DNA of 18,095 nt from positions 1 through 18,095 of the forward strand of contig JAFVET010000132.1 of NCBI GenBank assembly GCA_017475875.1, read 5' to 3'. Origin of the DNA: Candidatus Methanomethylophilaceae archaeon. Lineage in GTDB: Archaea > Thermoplasmatota > Thermoplasmata > Methanomassiliicoccales > Methanomethylophilaceae. Positions 1 through 6,098 of the stretch are shown here, in pieces; the first letter of the stretch is position 1, and each line of letters begins with the position of its first letter. The notes below the pieces were generated by a model, which searched no databases, had not been told where the DNA came from, and was given only the letters and a program-made list of their open reading frames with translations. The position numbers were made by a program, and so were the translations under genes.

Positions 1-42
1 CCAATCGAGCAGTTCGGAGTATACTTTCATCTTGGATACCAT
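1..42 (-). CDS. DUF4143-type AAA ATPase, N-terminal fragment (runs off left edge)
   Basis: Only the first 14 codons are in the window, read leftward from ATG at 42: MVSKMKVYSELLDW. This matches the usual opening of AAA ATPases with a C-terminal DUF4143 domain, a short basic-aromatic stretch ending in LL-[DE]-W just before Walker A. The complete homologue at 2623-3981 opens similarly (RRKITDALTEW). An in-frame ATG also lies at 66, but a TATA-like TTTGTATATG at 72-63 sits about 26 bases before 42, which favours a leaderless start at 42; ATG 30 is also possible. Three copies of a 14-base motif, 33 bases apart, lie upstream at 76-155 and match motifs before the second ATPase. The identification rests on a very short peptide plus the shared promoter, so it is tentative. 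Confidence 0.55.
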   Translation of the reverse strand, partial: MVSKMKVYSELLDW

Positions 43-62
43 TCGCCGTTCAAAGCCTTCGT

Positions 63-72
63 TCATATACAA
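63..72 (-). promoter_or_regulatory. TATA-like box of the leftward ATPase
   Basis: The minus strand reads TTTGTATATG here. Its centre is about 26 bases upstream of ATG 42, the normal archaeal TATA-to-start distance. The nearest copy of the tandem motif (76-89) abuts it on the upstream side, so a bound protein could affect TBP/TFB binding. Confidence 0.45.
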
Positions 73-75
73 ACA

Positions 76-155
76 TGGCAATTTTGCAAGCGAAGAAAAA
101 TGGATTTTTGCCACTTTTGCAAACATAGGAAAAGTGTAGATTGCCACTTTTGCAA
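76..155 (-). repeat. Three tandem 14-base motifs at an exact 33-base period
   Basis: On the plus strand TGGCAATTTTGCAA (76-89), TGCCACTTTTGCAA (109-122) and TGCCACTTTTGCAA (142-155) start exactly 33 bases apart, about three helical turns. Read toward the ATPase start at 42 the core is TTGCAAAAGTGGCA, and the copy nearest the gene is preceded by CGC. Between copies 2 and 3 a partial inverted copy (AAAAGTG at 131-137) faces CACTTTT (145-151). The same core, as CGCTTGGAAAACGTGAC, occurs before the ATPase at 2623. Because the period is a multiple of three, the DNA also reads as a spurious CHFC peptide repeat. Likely operator or activator sites; the binding protein is unknown. Confidence 0.6.
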
Positions 156-246
156 TCGAACGCTTCTTCCGAGACATGTTCAGTGTCGTCTAAATCCTCC
201 GACCCAGTGGGGCATCATTCATAAACGGGACGGGATATGTTCACCC

Positions 247-756
247 ATGGAAACGGAGTTCGAGATGGATGTCCGCAGATTCCTGGCGGGGGAGCCGTTC
301 GGGTACCGTGGTATCGGCAGGGACGATCTGCAGCTGTTCTGCTCCGCCCTGACGCACGACAGCTTCGTCAACGAGCCCATGGCCGGCGGGGTCCGCAGGA
401 AGGACGTCTCCTACGAGAGGTTGGAGTTCCTGGGCGATGCCGTCTTGGAACTCATCGCGTGCGGCGACGCCTATTACGATCCCGGGCTGGCGACCGAAGG
501 TGCCATGACCGACTTCAAGCAGGCGAGGGTCGCCAACCACGTTCTGTCCGAAGCGGTGCTCCGTTCCGGCGTCGACATCGACGGCATGATGAGGGTCGGC
601 GGGGGACACGTCAGGAGCGACGGGTCGAAATCGATAGAGGAGGACATGCGTGCCGATTCCTTCGAGGCGATTCTGGGGGCGGTCTACCTGGTCTTCGGGC
701 TCGACGAGGCCCGCAACGTGGTTCATCGGCTTGACTGGGGCCAGTCCGAACGATGA
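247..756 (+). CDS. Small ribonuclease III family protein without dsRNA-binding domain
   Basis: A 169-residue protein with a complete RNase III endonuclease domain. ALTHDSF (34-40) and the signature YERLEFLGDAVLEL (56-69) supply E57, E60 and D64. RADSFEAILGAVYLVFGLDEA (from 135) supplies D137 and E140, the equivalents of E. coli D114 and E117, so the two-metal site looks intact. No double-stranded-RNA-binding domain follows, so the architecture resembles bacterial Mini-III. Homodimeric cleavage of structured RNA is the family role; the substrate here is unknown. The frame stays open back to base 1, but ATG 247 is chosen because the domain begins just after it, the upstream part is the tandem motif array, and a TATA-like CATAAAC lies about 25 bases before it. 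It is divergent from the ATPase at 42. RNase III is uncommon in archaea, so transfer is likely. Confidence 0.85.
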   Translation: METEFEMDVRRFLAGEPFGYRGIGRDDLQLFCSALTHDSFVNEPMAGGVRRKDVSYERLEFLGDAVLELIACGDAYYDPGLATEGAMTDFKQARVANHVLSEAVLRSGVDIDGMMRVGGGHVRSDGSKSIEEDMRADSFEAILGAVYLVFGLDEARNVVHRLDWGQSER

Positions 757-783
757 AAATGTCCGAGTTTGTCCATTTCTGAT

Positions 784-799
784 GAAACCGTAAGGTTTC
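784..799 (+). other. Stem-loop with GNRA-type loop after the RNase III gene
   Basis: GAAACC (784-789) pairs perfectly with GGTTTC (794-799) around a GTAA loop, 28 bases after the stop codon. It could stabilise the mRNA 3' end. No T tract follows, so it is not a clear terminator. Confidence 0.3.
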
Positions 800-847
800 G
801 CTACCCGAGACACGCCCATAGTTGGGGTTCGTTCGGTCGGAACGCAC

Positions 848-924
848 CTGCCCGGGCAGTATCGAAGTCAGTTCGAATCCGCTTTCACGGATTCCCAAGC
901 GTATGTTCTCCGATTCGGAATCCG
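848..924 (+). other. Palindrome and two mutually exclusive stem-loops in the 757-1023 gap
   Basis: The gap between the RNase III gene and the HTH gene has no convincing ORF. It contains a perfect 12-base palindrome, CTGCCCGGGCAG (848-859). Next, GAATCCG (875-881) pairs with CGGATTC (888-894) around a 6-base loop. The same right arm extended by one base, CGGATTCC (888-895), can instead pair perfectly with GGAATCCG (917-924). Two exclusive stems sharing one arm are typical of switching leaders, but no known riboswitch was recognised. The downstream start has its own TATA-like region at about 991-1001, so the structure may lie outside the HTH transcript. Confidence 0.35.
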
Positions 925-987
925 TCCTGTAAACGTCACCGCTTCTGTAACGTGTCGGTAAAGACCTAAATACTATTGTTCTCATTA

Positions 988-1003
988 TTGATAATAATAT
1001 CAA
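988..1003 (+). promoter_or_regulatory. Inverted repeat over the TATA region of the HTH gene
   Basis: TTGATA (988-993) and TATCAA (998-1003) are perfect inverted arms around ATAA, and the centre is TATA-like. The site ends 20 bases before the proposed GTG start at 1024. A symmetric site over the TATA box in front of a regulator gene suggests autoregulation by the encoded HTH protein (inference). Confidence 0.4.
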
Positions 1004-1023
1004 ATCTGAAAAAGGTGCGAAAC

Positions 1024-1647
1024 GTGAGACTCTCCGACATACTGTCAAACCCGGTCAGGCTGAGGATCGTCCAACATCTCCAGATCCACGGAGACGCGAC
1101 CGTCAAGCAGATATCCGAGGCTCTGGACGATGTGCCGGTCCCCACGCTATACCGCCACATCGGCCGTCTGGTCGACGAGGGGGTCCTGTCCGTCAAGGAC
1201 GAGAGGAGGGTGAGGGGCGGGGTCGAGAGGCTTCTGACGGTAAACCGGGAGAAGTGGTCCGTCGAGACGGGCGACCTCGCCGACGCCGCGTACCAGTTCC
1301 TCATGTCGCTGTACGGCAGGTTCGAGGGCTACGGAGGGGACGACCCGGTCGGGGATAGGCTCTGTCTTAGGACATGCATGCTCCGTCTCTCGGACGAGAG
1401 GTTCGACGAGTTCCTCGGGGAGTACGCGGCGCTGCTGAACAGGTACCTCGCATCCCAGGACGGAGGGAGGGTGAGGAGCGTCTCTTTCGTTTCGGCACCG
1501 GTGGGGGATGATATCGATGGCAGCTATCGAGGAAGAGGTGACGGTGTCCGGAGCGGTGTCGCTGGGCGCCACCGTAGCGTACGGGGACAAAGGCGGGAAG
1601 AAGCCCGCGATCGTGATCATCATGGGCACCGGCAAGCTGGACCGTGA
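1024..1647 (+). CDS. ArsR-like winged-helix transcriptional regulator
   Basis: The N-terminal winged helix is clear: LSDILSNPVRLRIVQHLQ (residues 3-20), then VKQISEALDDVPVPTLYRHI with the recognition helix, then the wing around ERRVRGGVERL. A helical domain with CLRTCMLRLSDERFDEFLGEY follows, the usual pairing in archaeal ArsR-like regulators of this size. GTG 1024 is chosen because GGTG at 1015-1018 is spaced like a ribosome-binding site and the homologous sequence begins here; TTG 976 is in frame but lies upstream of the operator-like repeat. The frame runs 140 bases into the hydrolase gene, and the part after about codon 161 (SYRGRGDG...) looks like shadow sequence of that gene. One extra G in the G5 run at 1503-1507 would end it at a TGA overlapping the hydrolase ATG. 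Target genes and ligand are unknown; the next gene is the likeliest target. Confidence 0.8.
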   Translation: MRLSDILSNPVRLRIVQHLQIHGDATVKQISEALDDVPVPTLYRHIGRLVDEGVLSVKDERRVRGGVERLLTVNREKWSVETGDLADAAYQFLMSLYGRFEGYGGDDPVGDRLCLRTCMLRLSDERFDEFLGEYAALLNRYLASQDGGRVRSVSFVSAPVGDDIDGSYRGRGDGVRSGVAGRHRSVRGQRREEARDRDHHGHRQAGP

Positions 1648-2461
1648 CGGGAACGGTCCCGGGAGCAGGATGAACATCTACAGGGACCTTTCGGACATGT
1701 TCGTGGAGGAGGGTTTCGTGACCATACGCTACGACAAGAGGGGCACACACCGCTCGACCGGGGATTTCGACTCCGCGGGTCTGAGCGATTTCGTGGACGA
1801 CGCCGTCTCCGTGACCAGGTACGTGAAATCCCTGCCATATGTCGATGCCGGGAGGGTCGTGGTGTGCGGACATTCCGAGGGGACCATGGTCGCCACGCTG
1901 TTGTCTGAGAGGGAGGACGTGGCGGGCCTCATGCTCCTCGGAGGCGCCGCCACATGCCTGAAGGACGCCCTCCGTTACCAGAGCAGGATAGCTGGCGAGC
2001 AGACGGAAAGCATGGGCGGGATCGCCGGTGCGGTCCTCCGCAGGGCCGCGTCCCGGGAGAAGACGGACGCGAGGCAGGACGAGCTGTTCGAGAGATGTCT
2101 GAACGCGGACGGCGACACGGTGCGTTTCCAAGGTGCGAAGGTGAGCGCCAAATGGGTCAGGGAGCACCTGTCGTACACGTCGGAGGATTTCGCGGCGAAG
2201 CTGAAGTCGTTCGGGAAACCGGTTCTGGCGATCACCGGGACGGCGGACCTCTCCGCGGACTTCCGCATGTTGGATTCGATCCGGGACGTACCGTCGGTCA
2301 CCTGTTACGTCCCAGAGGGCGTCAACCACATATTCAGGGAGGTTGACGACGACAACAGCATAACGAAGGTCAAGAAGCAGTACCTCAGGTTGTCGGCGAG
2401 GCCGATCCACCCCGGAACCCGGGATGCGATGGTCGGTTGGCTGTCGCAGTTCAGCCCATAA
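1508..2461 (+). CDS. Alpha/beta-hydrolase fold protein
   Basis: A 317-residue serine hydrolase with the full fold. The oxyanion region is VIIMGTGKLDRDGNG (36-50), followed by IRYDKRGTHRSTGD. The nucleophile elbow is GHSEG with S123. The acid is probably D247 or D251 in TGTADLSADF, and the base is H274 in EGVNHIF. There is no signal peptide, so it should be cytoplasmic. It resembles dienelactone-hydrolase or acyl-esterase-like proteins of COG1073 type; the substrate cannot be told. ATG 1508 gives the longest form and ATG 1517 is an alternative start. It overlaps the HTH regulator upstream and is probably co-transcribed with it. It ends in TAA. Confidence 0.85.
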   Translation: MISMAAIEEEVTVSGAVSLGATVAYGDKGGKKPAIVIIMGTGKLDRDGNGPGSRMNIYRDLSDMFVEEGFVTIRYDKRGTHRSTGDFDSAGLSDFVDDAVSVTRYVKSLPYVDAGRVVVCGHSEGTMVATLLSEREDVAGLMLLGGAATCLKDALRYQSRIAGEQTESMGGIAGAVLRRAASREKTDARQDELFERCLNADGDTVRFQGAKVSAKWVREHLSYTSEDFAAKLKSFGKPVLAITGTADLSADFRMLDSIRDVPSVTCYVPEGVNHIFREVDDDNSITKVKKQYLRLSARPIHPGTRDAMVGWLSQFSP

Positions 2462-2514
2462 TCAGTCGGCTGCGAATCGGTTTGTTGTCGGACGCAAGAC
2501 TGGAGTTCCTAAAG

Positions 2515-2597
2515 TCGCTTGGAAAACGTGACAATAAACGAAAAACTCGCTTGGAAAACGTGACGAATAGGGAAAAACTTGGTTGAAAAAATGTTAA
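2515..2597 (+). repeat. Tandem motifs at a 32-base period upstream of the DUF4143 ATPase
   Basis: TCGCTTGGAAAACGTGAC occurs identically at 2515-2532 and 2547-2564, 32 bases apart. A degenerate third copy (TTGGTTGAAAAAATG, from 2579) is in phase and merges into a TATA-like TTAAATGG at 2594-2601. Allowing one inserted base, the core CGCTTG[C/G]AAAA(C)GTG[A/G]CAA matches the motif array before the leftward ATPase at the left edge, in the same orientation relative to its gene. The bases between copies are not conserved, as expected for protein-binding sites. Confidence 0.6.
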
Positions 2598-2622
2598 ATG
2601 GTCGGTTGTGGTTCCTGTGACC

Positions 2623-3981
2623 ATGTTCAGGAGGAAGATCACCGACGCTCTGACCGAATGGAAGGTTTCGGGGATGTGTCGCAGGAAGGCCGCGGTGGTC
2701 AAAGGACTGAGGCAAGTTGGGAAGACGGTGGCGGTGAGGGAGTTCGCCCGGCGGAACTACGACAACGTCGTCTACATCGATTTCAAGAAGACCACGTCGG
2801 CCAGGTACGCTTTCGACGGTGATATGGACGTGGATAGGATAGTCCTTAGGCTTACGGCGGTGTTGTCGGACGCCGAGTTCGTCCCGGGACATACGGTGAT
2901 AGTCTTCGACGAGGTGCAGGAATGCGCCCGGGCCCGCTTCAGCATCAAAGCGTTCGTGGAGGACGGCCGCTACGATGTGATAGCGACGGGTTCGCTTCTA
3001 GGAATAAGGGGGTATAACCGCAAGGACAGGGATGTGCCGGTCGGATTCGAGCACACTTTGCACATGTTTCCCATGGATTTCGACGAGTTCCTATGGGCCA
3101 AGGGCGTGCCGGAGCAGACGATCGGTTACGTCAAGGAATGTTTCGCGCAAAGAAAGACCGTTGACGAACCCGTCCATTCCGCGATGATGTCCCATTTCTA
3201 CGAGTACATGTGCGTCGGGGGCATGCCGTCGGTGGTAGCCACATTCGTCGGGAGGAACGACCTGAACGCGGTGAGGGCCGAACAGCGCGACCTGATCGAA
3301 CAGTACCGCGACGATTTCGGGAAGTATCTCGACGGGGAAGGAAACGAGGTAACGGACGTCGAGATGCTGGCCCACATAAACCAGGTGTTCGATTCCATAC
3401 CGTCCCAGCTCAGCAAGGAGAACAAGAAGTTCCAGTATTCGCTCCTGTCGAAGAACGCGAGGGGCAAGACCTATTCGGCGGCCATCCAATGGCTGGCCGA
3501 TTACGGGCTCGTCAACAGGTCGTACAACCTGTCGTCGTTGGATCTGCCGTTGAACGGCAACAGGGACGATTCCATGTTCAAGGTATATACGGCGGACACC
3601 GGGTTACTCATGTCGATGTTGGACCGGGGCGCGTATTCCAAGATCCTCTCCGGCGAGCACAACATCTACAAAGGTGCGGTCTTCGAGAACGTGATATCGG
3701 ACGTCTTGAGCAAAAACCGGGTGAAACTGTACTACTATCGCAGGGACAGTGGATTGGAGATAGATTTTATATCATCACAAGACGGAAAGGTATGTCTCTT
3801 GGAAGTCAAGTCGCAGACTGGAAACACCAAATCAGCGAAGACCGTACTGAACGACAAGGAACGCTACCACGTGGACCTCTGCTATAAGTTGGGGAACGGC
3901 AACGTGGGATTCACGGGCCGGATCCTCTCGTTGCCGATGTATATGGCGCCGTTGGTCGCAGAGGGGCTATCCGACGAATGA
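2623..3981 (+). CDS. AAA ATPase with C-terminal DUF4143 (PD-(D/E)xK-like) domain
   Basis: A 452-residue protein of the prokaryotic AAA_14/DUF4143 family. Walker A is GLRQVGKT (28-35), Walker B is VIVFDEVQE (92-100), and ATGSLLG (121-127) is the sensor segment. MDFDEFLWA (151-159) is typical of the family. The C-terminal domain has LYYYRRDSGLEIDFI followed by LLEVKS, the acidic and E-x-K positions of a nuclease-like fold. The biological role of the family is unsettled; it is often multicopy and variable between strains. ATG 2623 is chosen over GTG 2608 because family similarity starts with FRRKI and TTAAATGG lies about 26 bases before it, which fits a leaderless mRNA. It is convergent with the broken antitoxin gene. 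A 41-codon relic of a paralogue lies at 4745-4867. Confidence 0.9.
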   Translation: MFRRKITDALTEWKVSGMCRRKAAVVKGLRQVGKTVAVREFARRNYDNVVYIDFKKTTSARYAFDGDMDVDRIVLRLTAVLSDAEFVPGHTVIVFDEVQECARARFSIKAFVEDGRYDVIATGSLLGIRGYNRKDRDVPVGFEHTLHMFPMDFDEFLWAKGVPEQTIGYVKECFAQRKTVDEPVHSAMMSHFYEYMCVGGMPSVVATFVGRNDLNAVRAEQRDLIEQYRDDFGKYLDGEGNEVTDVEMLAHINQVFDSIPSQLSKENKKFQYSLLSKNARGKTYSAAIQWLADYGLVNRSYNLSSLDLPLNGNRDDSMFKVYTADTGLLMSMLDRGAYSKILSGEHNIYKGAVFENVISDVLSKNRVKLYYYRRDSGLEIDFISSQDGKVCLLEVKSQTGNTKSAKTVLNDKERYHVDLCYKLGNGNVGFTGRILSLPMYMAPLVAEGLSDE

Positions 3982-3986
3982 TCGTA

Positions 3987-4006
3987 TCTCGATTTCGGGT
4001 TCGAGA
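3987..4006. terminator. Stem-loop between convergent genes
   Basis: TCTCGA (3987-3992) pairs with TCGAGA (4001-4006) around an 8-base loop, in the 60-base gap between the ATPase stop and the end of the minus-strand AbiEi remnant. Its position suits a bidirectional terminator. No long T tract follows in either direction. Confidence 0.35.
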
Positions 4007-4041
4007 CATCGTAGTCCTGAGCACGTGATCCGAGCGGTCCG

Positions 4042-4657
4042 TTATCGTCCACACCTTCTCACCATATACTTCGACAGGAGGGACACGTTGCGGCTCCCGT
4101 AGTGTTCGGAGATGTCTGCGATCTTTCCCGCATCCATACCGTCCAGACCGTCCTCGTAGATCCTGATGTCGTCCAGCAGCGTCGCCTCCATGTCTTTCAT
4201 CGACTTTATCCTTGGAAGTTTGTACACTTTGTCGCATAGCGCCTTCTCCAGGGATGCCATCCAGTACGTGTACTCGCCGATGCCGAACATCCCGATGCCC
4301 CTTATGAAGACCGAGGGGGGCACATCCTGATAGGCGTATCTTCCGAACGGGGTGACGTAGAATTTGGATCTCCTCTTCCGGTACGTTGCGGAAGTGTACG
4401 CCTCGACCCTTTCGGGGATGAGGCCGTGGTATGAAAGCGCATAGTCGAAGGAAAGGTACGATAGGTTGTATATGACATCCACCAGAAGTTTCCCGTCTAG
4501 GGTCGGGTCGGTCTAGTAGAGTCCCCTGATCACCGGGATGTACTCCCACCTCCTTGACGAGTCTGTTAAGTTTCATCTTGGGGTTGGAGTACTCCTTGCC
4601 GAGCTGCTCCAAGATCATCGGGGCAGTCATTATCATACAGTTCTTTCCAATAAGCAT
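4042..4657 (-). pseudogene. AbiEi-family antitoxin / regulator, frameshifted and with an in-frame TAG
   Basis: Three consecutive pieces on the minus strand rebuild one protein. The first is the N-terminal winged helix from ATG 4657 (MILEQLGKEYSNPKMKLNRL, then VKE). After a one-base shift near 4546-4553 comes WEYIPVIRGLY, then TAG at 4515-4513, then TDPTLDGKLLVDVIYN. The body is SYLSFDYALSYHGLIPERVE (4470s onward), TPFGRYAYQDVP and ASLEKALCDKVY. YLSFDYALSYHGLIPE and the EKALCD box identify AbiEi antitoxins of type IV toxin-antitoxin systems. Homologues usually have Glu where the TAG lies. No AbiEii nucleotidyltransferase toxin follows, so this is an orphan remnant. The frame after the shift is intact for 146 codons from the ATG at 4482, ending in TAA, so a truncated product remains possible. 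Confidence 0.75.
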
Positions 4658-4744
4658 CGAAATATGATACTTTCTGGAGAAAATATGGAGTACCAAAGGT
4701 GACCGATGCAGAAGATCGAAACGTCTAGGGATGTTTGTCGGACA

Positions 4745-4867
4745 AAAGATCGTTGCGACGTGGGTCCTGATGCAAGTTCGGGGATTAGGACTTGTATTCG
4801 TGGGCGGGACCCCGGTACTATCCTGTACGTGGCGCCGTCGGTCGTAGAGGAGCTTTTCACTGATGAG
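4745..4867 (+). pseudogene. Relic of the 3' end of a second DUF4143 ATPase
   Basis: This stretch aligns end to end with 3856-3978, the last 41 codons of the intact ATPase. KDRCDVG matches KERYHVD, and LYVAPSVVEELFTDE matches PMYMAPLVAEGLSDE. At the DNA level, GTGGCGCCGTCGGTCGTAGA (from about 4829) differs from the intact gene by only a few bases, and the aligned lengths are the same. The middle is scrambled by compensating shifts, there is no stop at the homologous place, and everything upstream is replaced by the AbiEi remnant. It shows that a paralogue once lay here in the same orientation. No function is expected. Confidence 0.55.
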
Positions 4868-5048
4868 GCGAAGAGCAGTCGATCGAAGCCTTCAGGTGCA
4901 GGATCCAACGTTCAGATGAAGCCTGAGGTCGAGCATATCTGTGATACAGGTTGTCATGTCGCAACGGCGTCTGCGGCGCTGTGCCAGCCCTCTAAATGCA
5001 GAGGCCCCATCATATGGCGGAAAAAACAGGCTATTCACTAAGCAATTA
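4868..5048. other. Intergenic remainder, no gene seen
   Basis: Together with the relic at 4745-4867 this fills the gap between the AbiEi remnant and the membrane-protein gene. Frames are open in places, but none gives a recognisable protein. I see nothing functional before the TATA box at 5049. Confidence 0.4.
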
Positions 5049-5056
5049 TTAAATAC
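5049..5056 (+). promoter_or_regulatory. TATA box of the membrane-protein gene
   Basis: TTAAATAC is a near-ideal archaeal TATA sequence, inside an AT-rich stretch. Its centre is about 26 bases before ATG 5079, so a leaderless transcript is predicted. Confidence 0.6.
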
Positions 5057-5078
5057 TTTACAAGTTCAATCGGTGTTT

Positions 5079-5666
5079 ATGTCATTCTTCGACGATCCAA
5101 AGAAAGCTGGATTGGCGTTCATGATATTGGGTATCCTCCAGATTATCGGCGGTATCGCGCTGATCATCCTGGGGGTTATCGACGACGACTACAAGCTCGC
5201 GACCGCGGCCGTCCTCGGTATCGGTCAGATTATAGTCGGAGCCATCATGTTCGGCTATGGACAGAAAGTCAGGGGAGGAGCCATTTCTAAGAAAATCGAC
5301 ATCCTCGCCGAGTTCGTAAAAATCACTGGAGTTGTCACCATCATCAACGGTATCTTCGGTGCCATCGCAGTCGCCCTCGGCGACGGCGGGATCGGCACCG
5401 CTATCGTCTCTGCCATCATCTCCATCATCATCGGTCTGATCATCATCTTCATCGGATCGAGGATCAACGATGGAAAGCAGGACCTTGGTGACAAGATCAT
5501 CTGGATCATCCTCCTCGTGCTCTTCGTTCTCGCTCTCATCGGATCCGTTATCGGTCTCCTCGACTTCATCCTCGGAACCATCGAGAACATCTGCAACATC
5601 TTCATCTACATCTTCATGCTCTGCCTCCTCTTCGACGGCGAAGTGAAGAAAGAGATGGGAATGTGA
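5079..5666 (+). CDS. Small multi-pass membrane protein, function unknown
   Basis: A 195-residue, strongly hydrophobic protein with about six predicted membrane segments near residues 11-33, 41-60, 80-100, 106-127, 139-163 and 171-185. It is rich in Ile, Gly and Leu, with glycine-zipper-like stretches (IIGGIALIILG). The short charged ends (MSFFDDPKK and DGEVKKEMGM) are probably cytoplasmic. There is no signal peptide, catalytic motif or recognised family. ATG 5079 is chosen over upstream in-frame starts because of TTAAATAC 26 bases before it. It appears monocistronic, with two hairpins after the stop. The long acidic ORF on the opposite strand is a composition shadow of its many ATC codons. 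Confidence 0.8.
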   Translation: MSFFDDPKKAGLAFMILGILQIIGGIALIILGVIDDDYKLATAAVLGIGQIIVGAIMFGYGQKVRGGAISKKIDILAEFVKITGVVTIINGIFGAIAVALGDGGIGTAIVSAIISIIIGLIIIFIGSRINDGKQDLGDKIIWIILLVLFVLALIGSVIGLLDFILGTIENICNIFIYIFMLCLLFDGEVKKEMGM

Positions 5667-5695
5667 TTCCAGCTGAAAGATAAGCATTCGAACGG

Positions 5696-5711
5696 GCGAG
5701 CGAAAACTCGC
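5696..5711 (+). terminator. First stem-loop after the membrane-protein gene
   Basis: GCGAG (5696-5700) pairs with CTCGC (5707-5711) around CGAAAA, 30 bases after the stop codon. It may act together with the stronger hairpin 15 bases downstream. Confidence 0.35.
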
Positions 5712-5725
5712 TAAACCACTTCCGA

Positions 5726-5745
5726 TGCCCGGGGTTTCCCGGGCA
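5726..5745 (+). terminator. Strong stem-loop, probable transcript end
   Basis: TGCCCGGG (5726-5733) and CCCGGGCA (5738-5745) form a perfect 8-bp GC-rich stem with a GTTT loop, followed by CTGGTTTTA. The position and the short T run suit the 3' end of the membrane-protein transcript. Confidence 0.5.
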
Positions 5746-6098
5746 CTGGTTTTACTCGACTTGGGTTTGGTCGCTTCCGTGCGTCGGTGCATCGGCACTT
5801 ATGGCATCGAATGATACGGTCTGAAGGCCACTGTGGAATTGGAATCGATGGTTTCAATCTCACATAGCCGAATTGATATCGGTTGGAAGGGCCCATCCGG
5901 TCCGCGGTTCGGGGTTCCGTTTTTTATATGGCGATTCCGTAGAGCAGTGCTTCCCCCTCAGATTATCGAAGTAACGTCTTTTGCATATCTGTGACAAAGC
6001 CGACTGTACCATGGCTGCACTATTGTCGCTCACGTGACCTCTTCGCGAATCAAGGTTTCATGGCCGTGGATGGCTGACTTCGGCCGCCTGCCGGAGCG
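5746..6098. other. Intergenic stretch without a recognisable gene
   Basis: No frame gives a believable protein. The one notable element is TTTTTTATATGG at 5920-5931, which could be a T-rich terminator or a TATA box for an unannotated transcript starting near 5957. No tRNA or known RNA fold was found downstream of it. Confidence 0.35.

Noticed and set aside
1..246. N-terminal extension of the RNase III frame with repeated CHFC peptides, open back to base 1
   Set aside because: The peptide repeat comes from the 33-base DNA motif array, which lies upstream of the opposite-strand ATPase and matches a non-coding array elsewhere. The RNase III domain begins at 247.
871..880. GTTCGAATCC, resembling a tRNA T-loop
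   Set aside because: The flanking bases do not pair as a T-stem, and no acceptor or anticodon arms are found.
1367..2410. 347-codon minus-strand ORF opposite the hydrolase
   Set aside because: Shadow of the alpha/beta hydrolase, whose catalytic triad is intact on the plus strand.
4868..5041. Continuation of the plus-strand frame after the ATPase relic, ending at 5041
   Set aside because: No recognisable protein, and the homologous stop position is passed, so it is read-through of decayed sequence.
5082..5798. Long, extremely acidic ORF on the minus strand opposite the membrane protein
   Set aside because: It is a complement shadow of Ile-rich ATC codons, which read GAT in reverse. The plus-strand protein has a promoter, terminators and clear membrane segments.
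5920..5990. Possible small RNA after TTTTTTATATGG with a D-arm-like GTAGAGCA
   Set aside because: No cloverleaf or other stable fold could be drawn; only a TATA-like note is kept.
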